Source: Paucibacter sp. KCTC 42545 (GTDB taxonomy: Bacteria > Pseudomonadota > Gammaproteobacteria > Burkholderiales > Burkholderiaceae_C). From it: a stretch of 64,000 nt of DNA. The notes beneath the pieces were generated by a model, which saw only the letters and a program-made list of their open reading frames with translations, did not search any database and had not been told where the DNA came from. Positions 27,725 to 36,170 of this stretch are shown piece after piece (the stretch's first letter is position 1; every line of letters starts with the position of its first letter). The position numbers and the translations under genes were made by a program. The stretch covers positions 1,488,001 through 1,552,000 of the forward strand of contig NZ_CP013692.1 in NCBI RefSeq assembly GCF_001477625.1, given 5' to 3'.

Positions 27725-28510
27725 ATGGACGCCAAAGTTGAAATGCCCGTGACCGAGCGGGCCAAGCTCTCGGTACGTAATCTGAACTTCTATTACGGCA
27801 ATTTCCTTGCCCTGAAGAACATCAATCTGGACATCCCAGAGAAGAAGGTCACCGCCTTCATCGGCCCCTCGGGCTGCGGCAAGTCCACCTTGCTGCGCAC
27901 GCTCAACCGCATGTTTGAGCTCTACCCCGACCAGCGCGCCGAAGGCGAAATCTTGCTCGATGGCCAGAACATTCTGACCAGCAAGGACGACGTCTCGCTG
28001 ATCCGCGCCAAGATCGGTATGGTCTTTCAAAAGCCCACGCCTTTCCCGATGTCCATCTACGACAACATCGCTTTTGGCGTGCGTTTGTTTGAAACCCTGC
28101 CTCGCGTCGAAATGGACGAGCGCGTGGAGTGGGCGCTGAAAAAGTCAGCGCTGTGGAATGAAGTCAAAGACAAGCTGAACCAGAGCGGGTCCGGTTTGTC
28201 CGGCGGTCAGCAGCAGCGTTTGTGCATTGCCCGCGGCATCGCGATCAAGCCAGAGATCTTGTTGCTGGACGAGCCTTGCTCGGCCCTGGACCCGATCTCT
28301 ACCGGCAAGATCGAAGAGTTGATTCACGAGCTGAAAAACGACTACACGGTCGCCATCGTGACGCACAACATGCAGCAAGCCGCGCGTTGCTCGGACTACA
28401 CGGCGTATATGTACCTGGGTGACCTGATCGAGTTTGGCCCGACGGCCGAGCTGTTCATGAAGCCCAAGCGCAAGGACACCGAGGACTACATCACCGGACG
28501 TTTCGGCTGA
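27725..28510 (+). CDS. pstB: Phosphate ABC transporter ATP-binding protein PstB
   Basis: The ATPase that powers phosphate uptake and takes part in phosphate signalling to PhoR. The 261-aa protein has Walker [10 protein letters not shown] near 48-56 and the Q-loop in [12 protein letters not shown]. The ABC signature is [16 protein letters not shown] near 158-173, Walker B is [14 protein letters not shown] and the switch histidine is in IVTHNMQQ. The [10 protein letters not shown] segment is typical of PstB. Only 15 nt separate it from pstA, and phoU follows after 84 nt. Confidence 0.97.
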   Translation: MDAKVEMPVTERAKLSVRNLNFYYGNFLALKNINLDIPEKKVTAFIGPSGCGKSTLLRTLNRMFELYPDQRAEGEILLDGQNILTSKDDVSLIRAKIGMVFQKPTPFPMSIYDNIAFGVRLFETLPRVEMDERVEWALKKSALWNEVKDKLNQSGSGLSGGQQQRLCIARGIAIKPEILLLDEPCSALDPISTGKIEELIHELKNDYTVAIVTHNMQQAARCSDYTAYMYLGDLIEFGPTAELFMKPKRKDTEDYITGRFG

Positions 28511-28594
28511 CGCATCAAACAAGCCCAGTGCTTGAATCTGAATAGGGACTGAGGCCAGCCCATCGGGCCTCGAAAACTGAAACGAGAACTCGCC

Positions 28595-29302
28595 ATGAGT
28601 GACAAACATCTCTCCACGCAATTCGACGCCGAGCTGAGCGGCATTTCCACCCGGGTGTTGGAAATGGGCGGCTTGGTGGAATCGCAGGTGGCACAAGCTG
28701 TGCTGGCCCTGACCTCCTTCAGCAGCGAGATCGCTAGCGCCGTGCTCAAGCAAGAAGAGCAGGTCAATGCCATGGAAGTGGACATTGACCGCGACCTCTC
28801 CAGCATCATCGCGCGACGCCAGCCGACCGCTCGTGATCTGCGCCTGCTGATCGCGATCTCCAAGACCATCGCCAATCTCGAGCGCGTGGGCGATGAGGCC
28901 GCGCGTGTCGCACGCACGGTGCAGCGCCTGATCAATTCGGGTGTTTCCAGCCGTCTGCGTTTGCCCATGTCTGACCTGGCTTTCGAGGCCGAGTTGGCGA
29001 TTGCGCTGCTGCGCAAGGCGCTGGACGCGTTTGCCCGTCTGGACGTGGAACGCGCGATCGAGGTGCTCAAGCAAGACGACCAGATCGACAAAGAGTTCGA
29101 CGGCCTGATGCGCAAGCTGATCACCTACATGATGGAAGATCCGCGCACCATCTCTTCCGCCATCGACATGGTGTTTGTTGCCAAGGCCATCGAGCGCGTT
29201 GGTGACCATGCCAAGAACCTGGCCGAAGTGATCATCTACGTGGTCAAGGGCACCGACGTGCGTCACAACACGCCGGAAGCCGTTGAGACCATGGTCCGCT
29301 GA
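28595..29302 (+). CDS. phoU: Phosphate signalling regulator PhoU
   Basis: A helical-bundle negative regulator that links PstB to PhoR and shuts the Pho regulon when phosphate is plentiful. The 235-aa product has two repeated PhoU domains (about 15-105 and 120-210), each with an E/DxxxD-type acidic metal-binding pattern, seen for example in RVGDEAARVARTV and ERVGDHAKNLAEVI. The start HLSTQFDAEL is family-typical. It sits between pstB and phoB, as expected. Confidence 0.95.
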   Translation: MSDKHLSTQFDAELSGISTRVLEMGGLVESQVAQAVLALTSFSSEIASAVLKQEEQVNAMEVDIDRDLSSIIARRQPTARDLRLLIAISKTIANLERVGDEAARVARTVQRLINSGVSSRLRLPMSDLAFEAELAIALLRKALDAFARLDVERAIEVLKQDDQIDKEFDGLMRKLITYMMEDPRTISSAIDMVFVAKAIERVGDHAKNLAEVIIYVVKGTDVRHNTPEAVETMVR

Positions 29303-29309
29303 TTTCGCT

Positions 29310-29332
29310 GCCATGGCGTTTTGAGCCATGGC
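29310..29332 (+). other. Perfect hairpin between phoU and phoB
   Basis: The self-complementary octamer GCCATGGC occurs twice, 7 nt apart, so the copies can pair with each other. A second smaller hairpin (GGCCTC/GAGGCC) follows about 20 nt later. There is no T-run. It may set the relative levels of the pst-phoU and phoBR parts of the transcript. Confidence 0.5.
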
Positions 29333-29442
29333 CCCTCTGCATGCAAAGTCAAGTTCGCCCCAGGCCTCGATGAGGCCCGCGCCGGTGAGTGTGGTTTCGT
29401 GCTCGTCTGAGCAGCAAGCCTAGAGTAATTGAAGGAATCGCA

Positions 29443-30144
29443 ATGAGCCGTATTCTTGTGGTGGAAGATGAGTCGGCGATTGCCGAACTGATTTCGATCA
29501 ACCTGCGTCACGCTGGCTTCGAGGTCACGATCGCGGCAAGCGCCGATCAAGCCCAATATGAAGTAGACCGGGTGCTGCCCGACTTGGTGGTGCTGGACTG
29601 GATGCTGCCTGGCCAATCCGGCTTGGCATTGGCCCGCCAGTGGCGCGGTGCGCCGCGCACCAAGGAATTGCCCATCATCATGCTGACGGCCCGCGCCGAG
29701 GAGACTGACAAGGTGTCAGGTCTTGACGCAGGTGCTGATGACTACCTGACCAAGCCGTTTTCGACCAATGAACTACTGGCGCGGATTCGTGCGGTGCTTC
29801 GCCGCAAAGCACCCGAGGCGCTGGATTCGCAAGTGGAAATTGGTGGCCTCAATCTTGACCCAGGCACACGCCGGGTTAGCCGCGAAGGCTCGGAAGTGAA
29901 GCTGGGTCCGACTGAGTTCCGCCTTCTGCATTTCCTCATGACCCATCCTGAGCGGGTGCACAGTCGCTCGCAATTGCTGGACCGCGTCTGGGGCGACCAT
30001 GTGTTCATCGAAGAGCGTACGGTTGACGTGCATGTCAAGCGTTTGCGGGAGGCCTTGGAGCGCGTCAACTGCGCCCGCATGATCGAGACCGTGCGAGGTG
30101 CGGGTTACCGCCTGACCCAGCAACTCAGCGCCTTGCAAGCCTAA
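29443..30144 (+). CDS. phoB: Phosphate regulon response regulator PhoB
   Basis: An OmpR-family activator that binds Pho boxes when phosphorylated. The 233-aa protein has a receiver domain starting MSRILVVEDESAIAEL, with the phosphoacceptor in VVLDWMLPG (about D53) and the conserved lysine in DDYLTKPF near 105. A winged-helix DNA-binding domain follows, with GPTEFRLLHFLMTHPERVHSR and ERTVDVHVKRLREAL. The ATG at 29443 has GAAGGAA upstream and avoids an 18-residue extension. Its likely targets in this window are the boxes at 24476-24504 and 24551-24579. Confidence 0.96.
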   Translation: MSRILVVEDESAIAELISINLRHAGFEVTIAASADQAQYEVDRVLPDLVVLDWMLPGQSGLALARQWRGAPRTKELPIIMLTARAEETDKVSGLDAGADDYLTKPFSTNELLARIRAVLRRKAPEALDSQVEIGGLNLDPGTRRVSREGSEVKLGPTEFRLLHFLMTHPERVHSRSQLLDRVWGDHVFIEERTVDVHVKRLREALERVNCARMIETVRGAGYRLTQQLSALQA

Positions 30145-30184
30145 GGCTGCAAGGCCTTCGTTCAACAATCAACCGGAATCTACC

Positions 30185-31549
30185 GTGAGTTGGCTCTTGC
30201 CTCGTTTTGTCTTGGCGGCCTTGGCGGTGTGCCTGGGTGCCATGGTTGGCTGGTGGACAGGCCGTTTCTTCGATCTACCCTTTTTGGCTGAAACCTTGGG
30301 AGCTGCCAGCGCGGTAGGTGCTCTGGTCGTGATTGACGCCGTGCGAGGGCATCGGCTCTTGCAATGGCTGCGGGGCTCCCAGCAGGATACAGCGCCTCGT
30401 GACACGGGGCTGTGGGGTGAACTCGGCTACCGTATTGAGCGTGCCGTGCGCGATCGCGAGAAGGTGATTGCCCGCGAGCGCTTGCAACTGGACCAGTTCC
30501 TGTCCGCCATCGAAGCCTCGCCCAACGGCGTGCTGATGCTGGACGCGCAGGAGCAGATTCTTTGGTGCAACCGGGTGGCGGCCGACCATTTTTCGCTCGA
30601 CCCGCAACGCGACCTGCGCCAGCGCATCACCAACCTCGTGCGCTCGCCCGCCTTTGTGGCCTTCTTGCAAGAGGGCAGCTTCGAGCAGACCTTGCTGCTG
30701 CGCAATGTGCGCGGTTTCGGTGCCTTGTCTGTGGTGATCCGTCGTTATGGCGAAGGCATGAAGCTGGTGCTGTCGCAAGACATCACCGAGCGTGAACGCT
30801 CCGACTCGATGCGCCGCGACTTCGTGGCCAATGTCTCGCATGAGATTCGCACGCCCTTGACCGTGTTGTCGGGCTTCATTGAAACCATGAGTTCTTTGCC
30901 ACTCACAGAAGTGGAGCGCCGCCGCGTCTTGACCTTGATGGGCCAGCAAACACAGCGCATGCAAGGGCTGGTCAGTGACCTCTTGACCCTGGCGCAGTTG
31001 GAGGGCAGCCCGCGCCCCGCGCCCGATCGCTGGGTCTCCTTGGACGCGATCTTGGCTCGCATTAACTCCGATGCCCTGGCCTTGTCCGGTGGCAAGCATC
31101 AGATCAAGGTGCAGCAGTCCACTCAGATTGACCTGGCGGGCGTGGAGTCCGAGTTGATCAGTGCGGCGGCCAATTTGGTCACCAATGCCGTGCGCTACAC
31201 GCCGGCCGGTGGGCAGATCGATGTCGTTTGGCGTGACCTGGCCGATGGCTCAGGTGAGCTGAGCGTCAATGACACCGGCCTGGGCATTGCCCGGGAGCAT
31301 TTGCCGCGTTTGACCGAGCGCTTTTACCGTGTGGACGGCAGCCGCTCGCGGGAAACCGGCGGTACCGGTTTGGGCCTGTCTATCGTCAAGCATGTGGTGC
31401 AGCGGCATGGCGGCGAATTGCAAATCCAAAGCGAGGCCGGCAAGGGCTCGCGCTTCAATCTGGTCTTCCCTGCTGTTCGTGTGCGGCATGGGGCTGAGGC
31501 AGCCTTAGGTGTTGAGGCGGCGTTCGCCGATCGGCAACTGGCTGATTGA
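30185..31549 (+). CDS. phoR: Phosphate regulon sensor histidine kinase PhoR
   Basis: The inner-membrane sensor that phosphorylates PhoB under phosphate limitation. The 454-aa product has two N-terminal helices (about 5-22 and 28-50) with almost no periplasmic loop, as in PhoR. A PAS domain follows (about 100-200), then a HisKA dimerisation domain with the phosphorylated His in FVANVSHEIRTPLT near 222. The ATPase domain has NLVTNAVRYTP, DTGLGIAREHLPRL and GGTGLGLSIVKHV. It starts with GTG after a 40-nt gap from phoB. ppk, its frequent downstream neighbour, is absent. Confidence 0.95.
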   Translation: MSWLLPRFVLAALAVCLGAMVGWWTGRFFDLPFLAETLGAASAVGALVVIDAVRGHRLLQWLRGSQQDTAPRDTGLWGELGYRIERAVRDREKVIARERLQLDQFLSAIEASPNGVLMLDAQEQILWCNRVAADHFSLDPQRDLRQRITNLVRSPAFVAFLQEGSFEQTLLLRNVRGFGALSVVIRRYGEGMKLVLSQDITERERSDSMRRDFVANVSHEIRTPLTVLSGFIETMSSLPLTEVERRRVLTLMGQQTQRMQGLVSDLLTLAQLEGSPRPAPDRWVSLDAILARINSDALALSGGKHQIKVQQSTQIDLAGVESELISAAANLVTNAVRYTPAGGQIDVVWRDLADGSGELSVNDTGLGIAREHLPRLTERFYRVDGSRSRETGGTGLGLSIVKHVVQRHGGELQIQSEAGKGSRFNLVFPAVRVRHGAEAALGVEAAFADRQLAD

Positions 31550-31587
31550 TTTTCTGAGTCAGGCGCGGGAGCCTGCCTTGGCTATCG

Positions 31588-33237
31588 CTAGGGCAGGGCT
31601 CGCTTCCAGATCTTGAATGTTGGCTTGCGGTCGGTTGGCCGCTGTTCATGGGCCACCAGCACCCAGTTGGCGGGCACTGCGGCGCCTGCGGCTTGCACCG
31701 CGTAGTCACAAGCGCTTTCGCTCAGGGGCCGCTTGGCGTCCACCAGCCAGCCGCCATGAAACTCGATGGCGGCCAGTGTGGCCATGGATTGATCGGGCGC
31801 TGCCAAGCAGTTGATGGCGGGCGGCAGGTGGCGGCCCAGACGTGCAATCAAGGCCTTGTCGCTACGCGCATAGTCGGCAAAGGGCAGCAAAATGGTCATC
31901 GCCAGCAGCCAGCACAGGGCGACGCCGCCCGCAGGCAAGACCAAGCTCTTCCACAAAGCATGTTGATTGCGTGCCGTGCGCCAGCGCACCAGGGCCACCC
32001 AGGCGGCTGAGGCCAGCAGGGCTGCCGTCAAAGCCAGGGCATTGAACTGCGGCTCAAAGCCGTCGGCCAGGCGTCGCAGATTGGCAGCGGGCGTCTTGGG
32101 CCAATCCAGCTGCATCGACAGGTAGTAGATCCAGAAGAACAGCGCACCGGCGCTGAAGAAGAACACCGAAAACCAGTCCATCGCCGCGGCAAAGCCCCGC
32201 TTCAAAGTGGGCAGGGCGAATGCAGCCAGCACGGCCAACGCGGGCAGGCCCAGCAGCAAGGCGCGGTCCGAGTTGTCCATCAGCAAGCTGGTCAGCATGG
32301 CAATCAAGGCCAGGCTCAGGGGCGCGAAAATATGGCGATGCTGCCAATGCGCACGCCAGCGCCACAAGGTCCACAGTGCCAAAGGCCAGGCCGGCCAACT
32401 GAACCAGGCGCTCAAACTCAGAAAATCCAGTATGGTCGCAGGTGCGGCTTCAATGTTGACACGCCAGGCCCAGGCATTGAATTCCCAGGCGCTGATGGCA
32501 GCCAGCATGCCGGCAATCAGAATCCACAAGGCCAACTCGCGCACCTGCGCATAGCTGGACTTGCTGCATTGAACGGCGCCGACGACTGCGCATGCCAGCG
32601 CCACGGCAGGTGCGCCACTCGCGGCCAGCACCGGCAGCGACAACATCACCGCCCAGCGTGCCTTGGCCAGGCGAAATGGCGCCGCGGCCAAGCCGTAGAG
32701 AAAGAGTGAACTCGCGAGCAACTGCAGCAGTTCCGGCGTAGTCTCGTGGCCCAGTTGCAGCAAGCCCAGGGAGGCGATGAGGGCCAGCAGCGCGCCGTCA
32801 GCCATGGCGCGGGCGTAATCCACACCCTGCGCTTCGCCGCCGAAGGCAAAGGCCACTGGCTGGGCGGCCTCGGTGCGGGCCAGATGGAAGCAGCTATACC
32901 AAACCAGCATCAACACCAGCACCAGAATCAGGCCATAGGGCAAGCGTGCCGCCAAGGCCGGTTCCAGCATAGGCATGGCCTTGATGGCCATGGCGCCGAC
33001 CCAATAGGGCAGGGGGCCACCATCGGCGTGAATGCCGGCGATGCTGGGTTGCCACCACGGTGCATGTCCGCTGGCCACGCTGCTCATGAAACCAAAGGCG
33101 CTCAGGTCCGCATTGCGCCAGGGTTCGCGGCCGAACAGGCCAGGCAGGACATAGGCGGCGCAGAACAGGATCAAGGCCAGGCGAGGCATGCGCTGTGCGC
33201 CGCGCTCGGCAACGATGGCGGGTGTCGGAAGATTCAC
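31588..33237 (-). CDS. Polytopic membrane protein, glycosyltransferase-39/ArnT-like
   Basis: A protein of about 549 aa with ten or more hydrophobic helices and a short soluble C-terminal domain (last ~90 residues). Near the N-terminus, GREPWRNADLSAFG resembles the acidic first-loop motif of ArnT/PMT-type glycosyltransferases that move lipid-linked sugars to acceptors on the periplasmic side. Overall similarity to ArnT is faint, so the donor and acceptor cannot be named. The start is uncertain: GTG at 33237 is given, with ATG at 33189 and GTG at 33294 also possible and none with a clear ribosome site. It converges with phoR, where ppk is often found in relatives. Confidence 0.6.
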   Translation of the reverse strand: MNLPTPAIVAERGAQRMPRLALILFCAAYVLPGLFGREPWRNADLSAFGFMSSVASGHAPWWQPSIAGIHADGGPLPYWVGAMAIKAMPMLEPALAARLPYGLILVLVLMLVWYSCFHLARTEAAQPVAFAFGGEAQGVDYARAMADGALLALIASLGLLQLGHETTPELLQLLASSLFLYGLAAAPFRLAKARWAVMLSLPVLAASGAPAVALACAVVGAVQCSKSSYAQVRELALWILIAGMLAAISAWEFNAWAWRVNIEAAPATILDFLSLSAWFSWPAWPLALWTLWRWRAHWQHRHIFAPLSLALIAMLTSLLMDNSDRALLLGLPALAVLAAFALPTLKRGFAAAMDWFSVFFFSAGALFFWIYYLSMQLDWPKTPAANLRRLADGFEPQFNALALTAALLASAAWVALVRWRTARNQHALWKSLVLPAGGVALCWLLAMTILLPFADYARSDKALIARLGRHLPPAINCLAAPDQSMATLAAIEFHGGWLVDAKRPLSESACDYAVQAAGAAVPANWVLVAHEQRPTDRKPTFKIWKRALP

Positions 33238-33328
33238 GCGGGGGCGGTTTCTGATTGAGTTTACTGATGAGCCAACATCATGCCGCAGACTCACGCAGTC
33301 CTGCGGCGCGGGTGCTCACGCAGGGACG

Positions 33329-33356
33329 AAAAAAAGGCAGCCTGAGCTGCCTTTTT
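33329..33356 (-). terminator. Intrinsic terminator after rpmE2
   Basis: On the minus strand, AAAAAGGCAGC pairs with GCTGCCTTTTT around TCAG and runs into seven T residues (33335-33329). It closes the rpmE2 message. Confidence 0.9.
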
Positions 33357-33387
33357 GGATTCAGTCCCGAAGGAGTGAATGCGTAAC

Positions 33388-33645
33388 TTACTTCTTGGCG
33401 AAGCCAGCAAACTTGTTGCGGAACTTCTCGACGCGGCCGCCCAGATTGTCGATGCTCTTTTGTTGGCCGGTGTAGAAGGGGTGCGATTCGCTGGTGGTTT
33501 CCAGCTTGACCAGCGGCACTTCGCGACCGTCTTCCAGCTTGACGGTTTCCTTGCTGCCCATGGTCGAGCGCGTCACGAACTTGAAGCCGTTGGATTGGTC
33601 CACGAAGCAAACGTCGCGGTAGTTAGGGTGAATGCCGTCTTTCAT
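33388..33645 (-). CDS. rpmE2: 50S ribosomal protein L31 type B
   Basis: An 85-aa ribosomal protein starting [16 protein letters not shown]. It lacks the CxxC zinc ligands of classical L31 and carries the longer loop and C-terminal [22 protein letters not shown] of the zinc-free type B. This form makes ribosomes independent of zinc at this site. The start at 33645 gives the family N-terminus; ten upstream in-frame codons are rejected. It lies downstream of rho but appears to have its own promoter (TATAAT at 33722-33717) and a structured leader, so it may be expressed separately. Confidence 0.95.
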   Translation of the reverse strand: MKDGIHPNYRDVCFVDQSNGFKFVTRSTMGSKETVKLEDGREVPLVKLETTSESHPFYTGQQKSIDNLGGRVEKFRNKFAGFAKK

Positions 33646-33674
33646 GGGAGATCTCGCTGCAGTGCCGGCAGCCA

Positions 33675-33691
33675 CGTCACACCATGTGACG
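33675..33691 (-). other. Hairpin in the rpmE2 5' leader
   Basis: CGTCACA and TGTGACG form a perfect seven-base stem with a three-base loop, about 30 nt upstream of the rpmE2 ATG. Ribosomal protein L31 genes often use structured leaders for autoregulation, so this is a candidate control element. Confidence 0.5.
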
Positions 33692-33716
33692 CACTTGCTG
33701 ACGAAGTAAAACCGGG

Positions 33717-33722
33717 ATTATA
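33717..33722 (-). promoter_or_regulatory. Consensus -10 of the rpmE2 promoter
   Basis: TATAAT on the minus strand is a perfect -10, giving a leader of about 65 nt. A partial -35 (TTCGTC) sits 19 bp upstream. Confidence 0.6.
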
Positions 33723-33760
33723 GCCCGAAGAATGGCGCGTGGACGAATCCTTGCGCCGAA

Positions 33761-33782
33761 GGTGCAGGTTTAGGCCTGCACC
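33761..33782 (-). other. Hairpin just after rho
   Basis: GGTGCAGG and CCTGCACC form a perfect eight-base stem 12 nt after the rho stop codon. No T-run follows, so it is probably an mRNA 3'-end or processing structure rather than an intrinsic terminator. Confidence 0.5.
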
Positions 33783-33794
33783 AAGAAGCCCAAC

Positions 33795-35060
33795 TTAGCC
33801 GCCTCGCCTCATCATGTCGAAGAAGTCGAGGTTGTTTTTGGTGGACTTCATCTTGTCCAGCACGAACTCCATCGCCTCGATCTCGTCCATGTTGTAGAGC
33901 AGCTTGCGCAAGATCCAGCTCTTTTGCAGGATCTCGGGCTTGAGCAGCAACTCTTCGCGGCGGGTGCCGGACTTGTTGATCAAGATCGAAGGGTAGACGC
34001 GCTTCTCGGCCATGCGGCGATCCAGATGGATTTCGCAGTTGCCGGTGCCCTTGAACTCTTCGTAGATCACTTCGTCCATGCGGCTGCCAGTGTCGATCAG
34101 CGCGGTGCCGATGATGGTCAGCGAGCCGCCTTCTTCGACCTTACGCGCCGCACCGAAGAAGCGCTTGGGGCGCTGCAGGGCGTTGGCGTCCACGCCACCG
34201 GTCAACACCTTGCCCGACGAAGGCAAGACGTTGTTGTAGGCGCGAGCCAGGCGGGTGATCGAGTCCAGCAGGATGATCACGTCTTTCTTGAGTTCCACCA
34301 GGCGCTTGGCGCGTTCGATCACCATCTCGGCCACTTGCACGTGGCGAGCGGCTGGTTCGTCGAAAGTGGAGCTGATCACTTCACCGCGCACGGTGCGGAT
34401 CATCTCGGTCACTTCTTCGGGGCGCTCGTCCACCAGCAGCACGATCAGGTGCGACTCGGGATGATTGGCGACCAGCGCGTGCGCGATGCTCTTCATCATC
34501 TCGGTCTTGCCGGTCTTGGGCTGCGCGACGATCAGGGCGCGCTGGCCTTTGCCGATGGGGGCGATCAAATCAATGATGCGACCGGTGATGTTTTCTTCGC
34601 CCTTGAAGTTGTCGCGCTCGAGCTTGAACGGTTCCCGTGGGAACAGCGGCGTCAAGTTCTCGAACATGATCTTGTGCTTGCTCTCCTCGGGCGTCAGTTC
34701 GTTGACGCGGTCGACCTTGACCAGGGCAAAGTAGCGCTCGCCGTCTTTGGGCACGCGCACTTCACCTTCGATCATGTCGCCGGTGTGGAGATTGAAGCGG
34801 CGGATCTGGCTCGGGCTCAGATAGATGTCGTCGGTGGACGCCATATAGCTGTCGTCGATGGAACGCAGGAAGCCGAAGCCGTCAGGCAAGACCTCCAGCA
34901 CGCCGTCGCCGAAGACTTGCTCGCCAGCCTTGGCGCGCTTTTTCATGATCGCAAACATCAACTCCTGCTTGCGCATGCGGGCGACGTTGTCGATCTCCAG
35001 CGCCTCGCCCATCTTGATGAGCTCGGAGACGTGAAGCGCTTTCAGTTCGGAAAGATGCAT
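33795..35060 (-). CDS. rho: Transcription termination factor Rho
   Basis: A hexameric RNA helicase that ends transcription at rut sites. The 421-aa product has the N-terminal Rho_N helical domain ([21 protein letters not shown]). The OB-fold RNA-binding domain contains [17 protein letters not shown]. The ATPase has the P-loop [10 protein letters not shown] near 179-188, Walker [14 protein letters not shown] and the secondary RNA site around [15 protein letters not shown]. The length matches standard Rho. It is preceded by a 245-nt leader after trxA with long C-rich stretches, which may serve autoregulation. The trxA-rho order is conserved in betaproteobacteria. Confidence 0.97.
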   Translation of the reverse strand: MHLSELKALHVSELIKMGEALEIDNVARMRKQELMFAIMKKRAKAGEQVFGDGVLEVLPDGFGFLRSIDDSYMASTDDIYLSPSQIRRFNLHTGDMIEGEVRVPKDGERYFALVKVDRVNELTPEESKHKIMFENLTPLFPREPFKLERDNFKGEENITGRIIDLIAPIGKGQRALIVAQPKTGKTEMMKSIAHALVANHPESHLIVLLVDERPEEVTEMIRTVRGEVISSTFDEPAARHVQVAEMVIERAKRLVELKKDVIILLDSITRLARAYNNVLPSSGKVLTGGVDANALQRPKRFFGAARKVEEGGSLTIIGTALIDTGSRMDEVIYEEFKGTGNCEIHLDRRMAEKRVYPSILINKSGTRREELLLKPEILQKSWILRKLLYNMDEIEAMEFVLDKMKSTKNNLDFFDMMRRGG

Positions 35061-35305
35061 GGGTGAACACCCGGTAGGGGGTCAAAGATCCTGCCAAGGA
35101 CCGGTGACAAATACTTCGGCAACCAGCAAGCGTTTGTCGCCAAACCAGGGGCAGGCAAAAGACGCAACGCAAGAAATAAACGCGGGAGCTTGGGTGCCGA
35201 GTCCTCGCGCCAGAGTCTTTCAAGAAGACTAAGCAGGGCGAGTTGGCAAATTGCGAACGCTGCGAACCCGTTTGAACCGGCGCCCGCAACGGCAATTTCG
35301 AATGA

Positions 35306-35635
35306 TTATAGGTTAGCGTCCAGGAAGGCAGTCAATTGTGTCTTGGACAATGCGCCAACCTTGGTGGCGGCCAGCTGGCCGTCCTTGAACAACATCAATG
35401 TGGGGATGCCGCGGATGCCGAACTTGGCGGGCACTTCACGGTTCTCGTCCACATTCATCTTGGTGATTTGCAGGCGGTCGCCGTAGTCCTTGGAGACTTC
35501 GTCCAGGATGGGGGCAATCATCTTGCAGGGGCCGCACCATTCGGCCCAGTAGTCCACCAGCACGGGCTTGCCGGCTTGGATGACATCGGTCTCAAAAGAG
35601 GCGTCGGAAATATGTTTGATCAGTTCGCTGCTCAT
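35306..35635 (-). CDS. trxA: Thioredoxin 1
   Basis: A 109-aa cytoplasmic disulfide reductase with the active site [10 protein letters not shown] near 29-38, the cis-proline loop [11 protein letters not shown] near 72-82 and the C-terminal helix [13 protein letters not shown]. It is normal in length. The ATG at 35635 has AAGGAC a few bases upstream and is preferred over an ATG 35 codons earlier that would add a proline/glutamine-rich segment. It is the first gene of the trxA-rho unit on the minus strand, divergent from tRNA-Pro. Confidence 0.97.
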   Translation of the reverse strand: MSSELIKHISDASFETDVIQAGKPVLVDYWAEWCGPCKMIAPILDEVSKDYGDRLQITKMNVDENREVPAKFGIRGIPTLMLFKDGQLAATKVGALSKTQLTAFLDANL

Positions 35636-35864
35636 TGCTTGTCCTTGGACGGGCTTGTTGTGTTGCCGCTGGTTGGCTGCAGTGCTAGAAGGAGGTGGCA
35701 CGGCAGGCATTCGGCCTTGTGCCAATTGATTTTGACACAAAGGCTGAGGCCGGGCGGGCGGGGCGGTTTTTTGTGTGGCGCGACCTTGGCTTTCGCGTTC
35801 TTGAAATAATTTTTAGAAATATCTCGCGCGGCCCAAAAACTCAGGCTAGAATAGTTGTCTTAGT

Positions 35865-35941
35865 CGGGGCGTAGCGCAGCCTGGTAGCGCATCTGCTTTG
35901 GGAGCAGAGGGTCGCGAGTTCGAATCCCGCCGCCCCGACCA
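35865..35941 (+). tRNA. tRNA-Pro (anticodon UGG)
   Basis: A 77-nt cloverleaf with encoded CCA. The acceptor CGGGGCG pairs with CGCCCCG, the D-arm is GCGC/GCGC and the anticodon stem TCTGC/GCAGA encloses TTTGGGA, giving TGG. In the T-stem GCGAG faces CCCGC, so the 52-62 pair is A opposite C, a mismatch. A TAGAAT 12 nt upstream may be its -10. A terminator follows. Confidence 0.96.
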
Positions 35942-35955
35942 AGACCCAATTGGAT

Positions 35956-35990
35956 AACCCGCTGTGAGCAATGCTTGCAGCGGGTTTTTT
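35956..35990 (+). terminator. Intrinsic terminator after tRNA-Pro
   Basis: AACCCGCTG and CAGCGGGTT form a nine-base stem with an internally paired loop, followed by six T residues on the plus strand. Confidence 0.9.
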
Positions 35991-36170
35991 CATTTCCGGC
36001 CTGAGTCGTTTCGTATTGATGAGTCTGCGCAATTTGATGCCACGCCTTTGGGTAAGCTCTGCTTAACAAAGGGCTTGGAAGCACGGACACTTCGCCGCTT
36101 CGGGTCTATCGACCTTCACTGACGCCAATACAGGCTCGATCAAGAGCCTTCAAAATCAAACACAGCAGTC

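Noticed and set aside
26711..28030. 439-codon minus-strand frame opposite pstA/pstB
   Set aside because: Its composition is antisense-like (many His, Gln and Arg), and the plus-strand genes are unambiguous.
33924..35066. 380-codon plus-strand frame across rho
   Set aside because: It is a shadow of rho on the other strand; no motif and no independent promoter.
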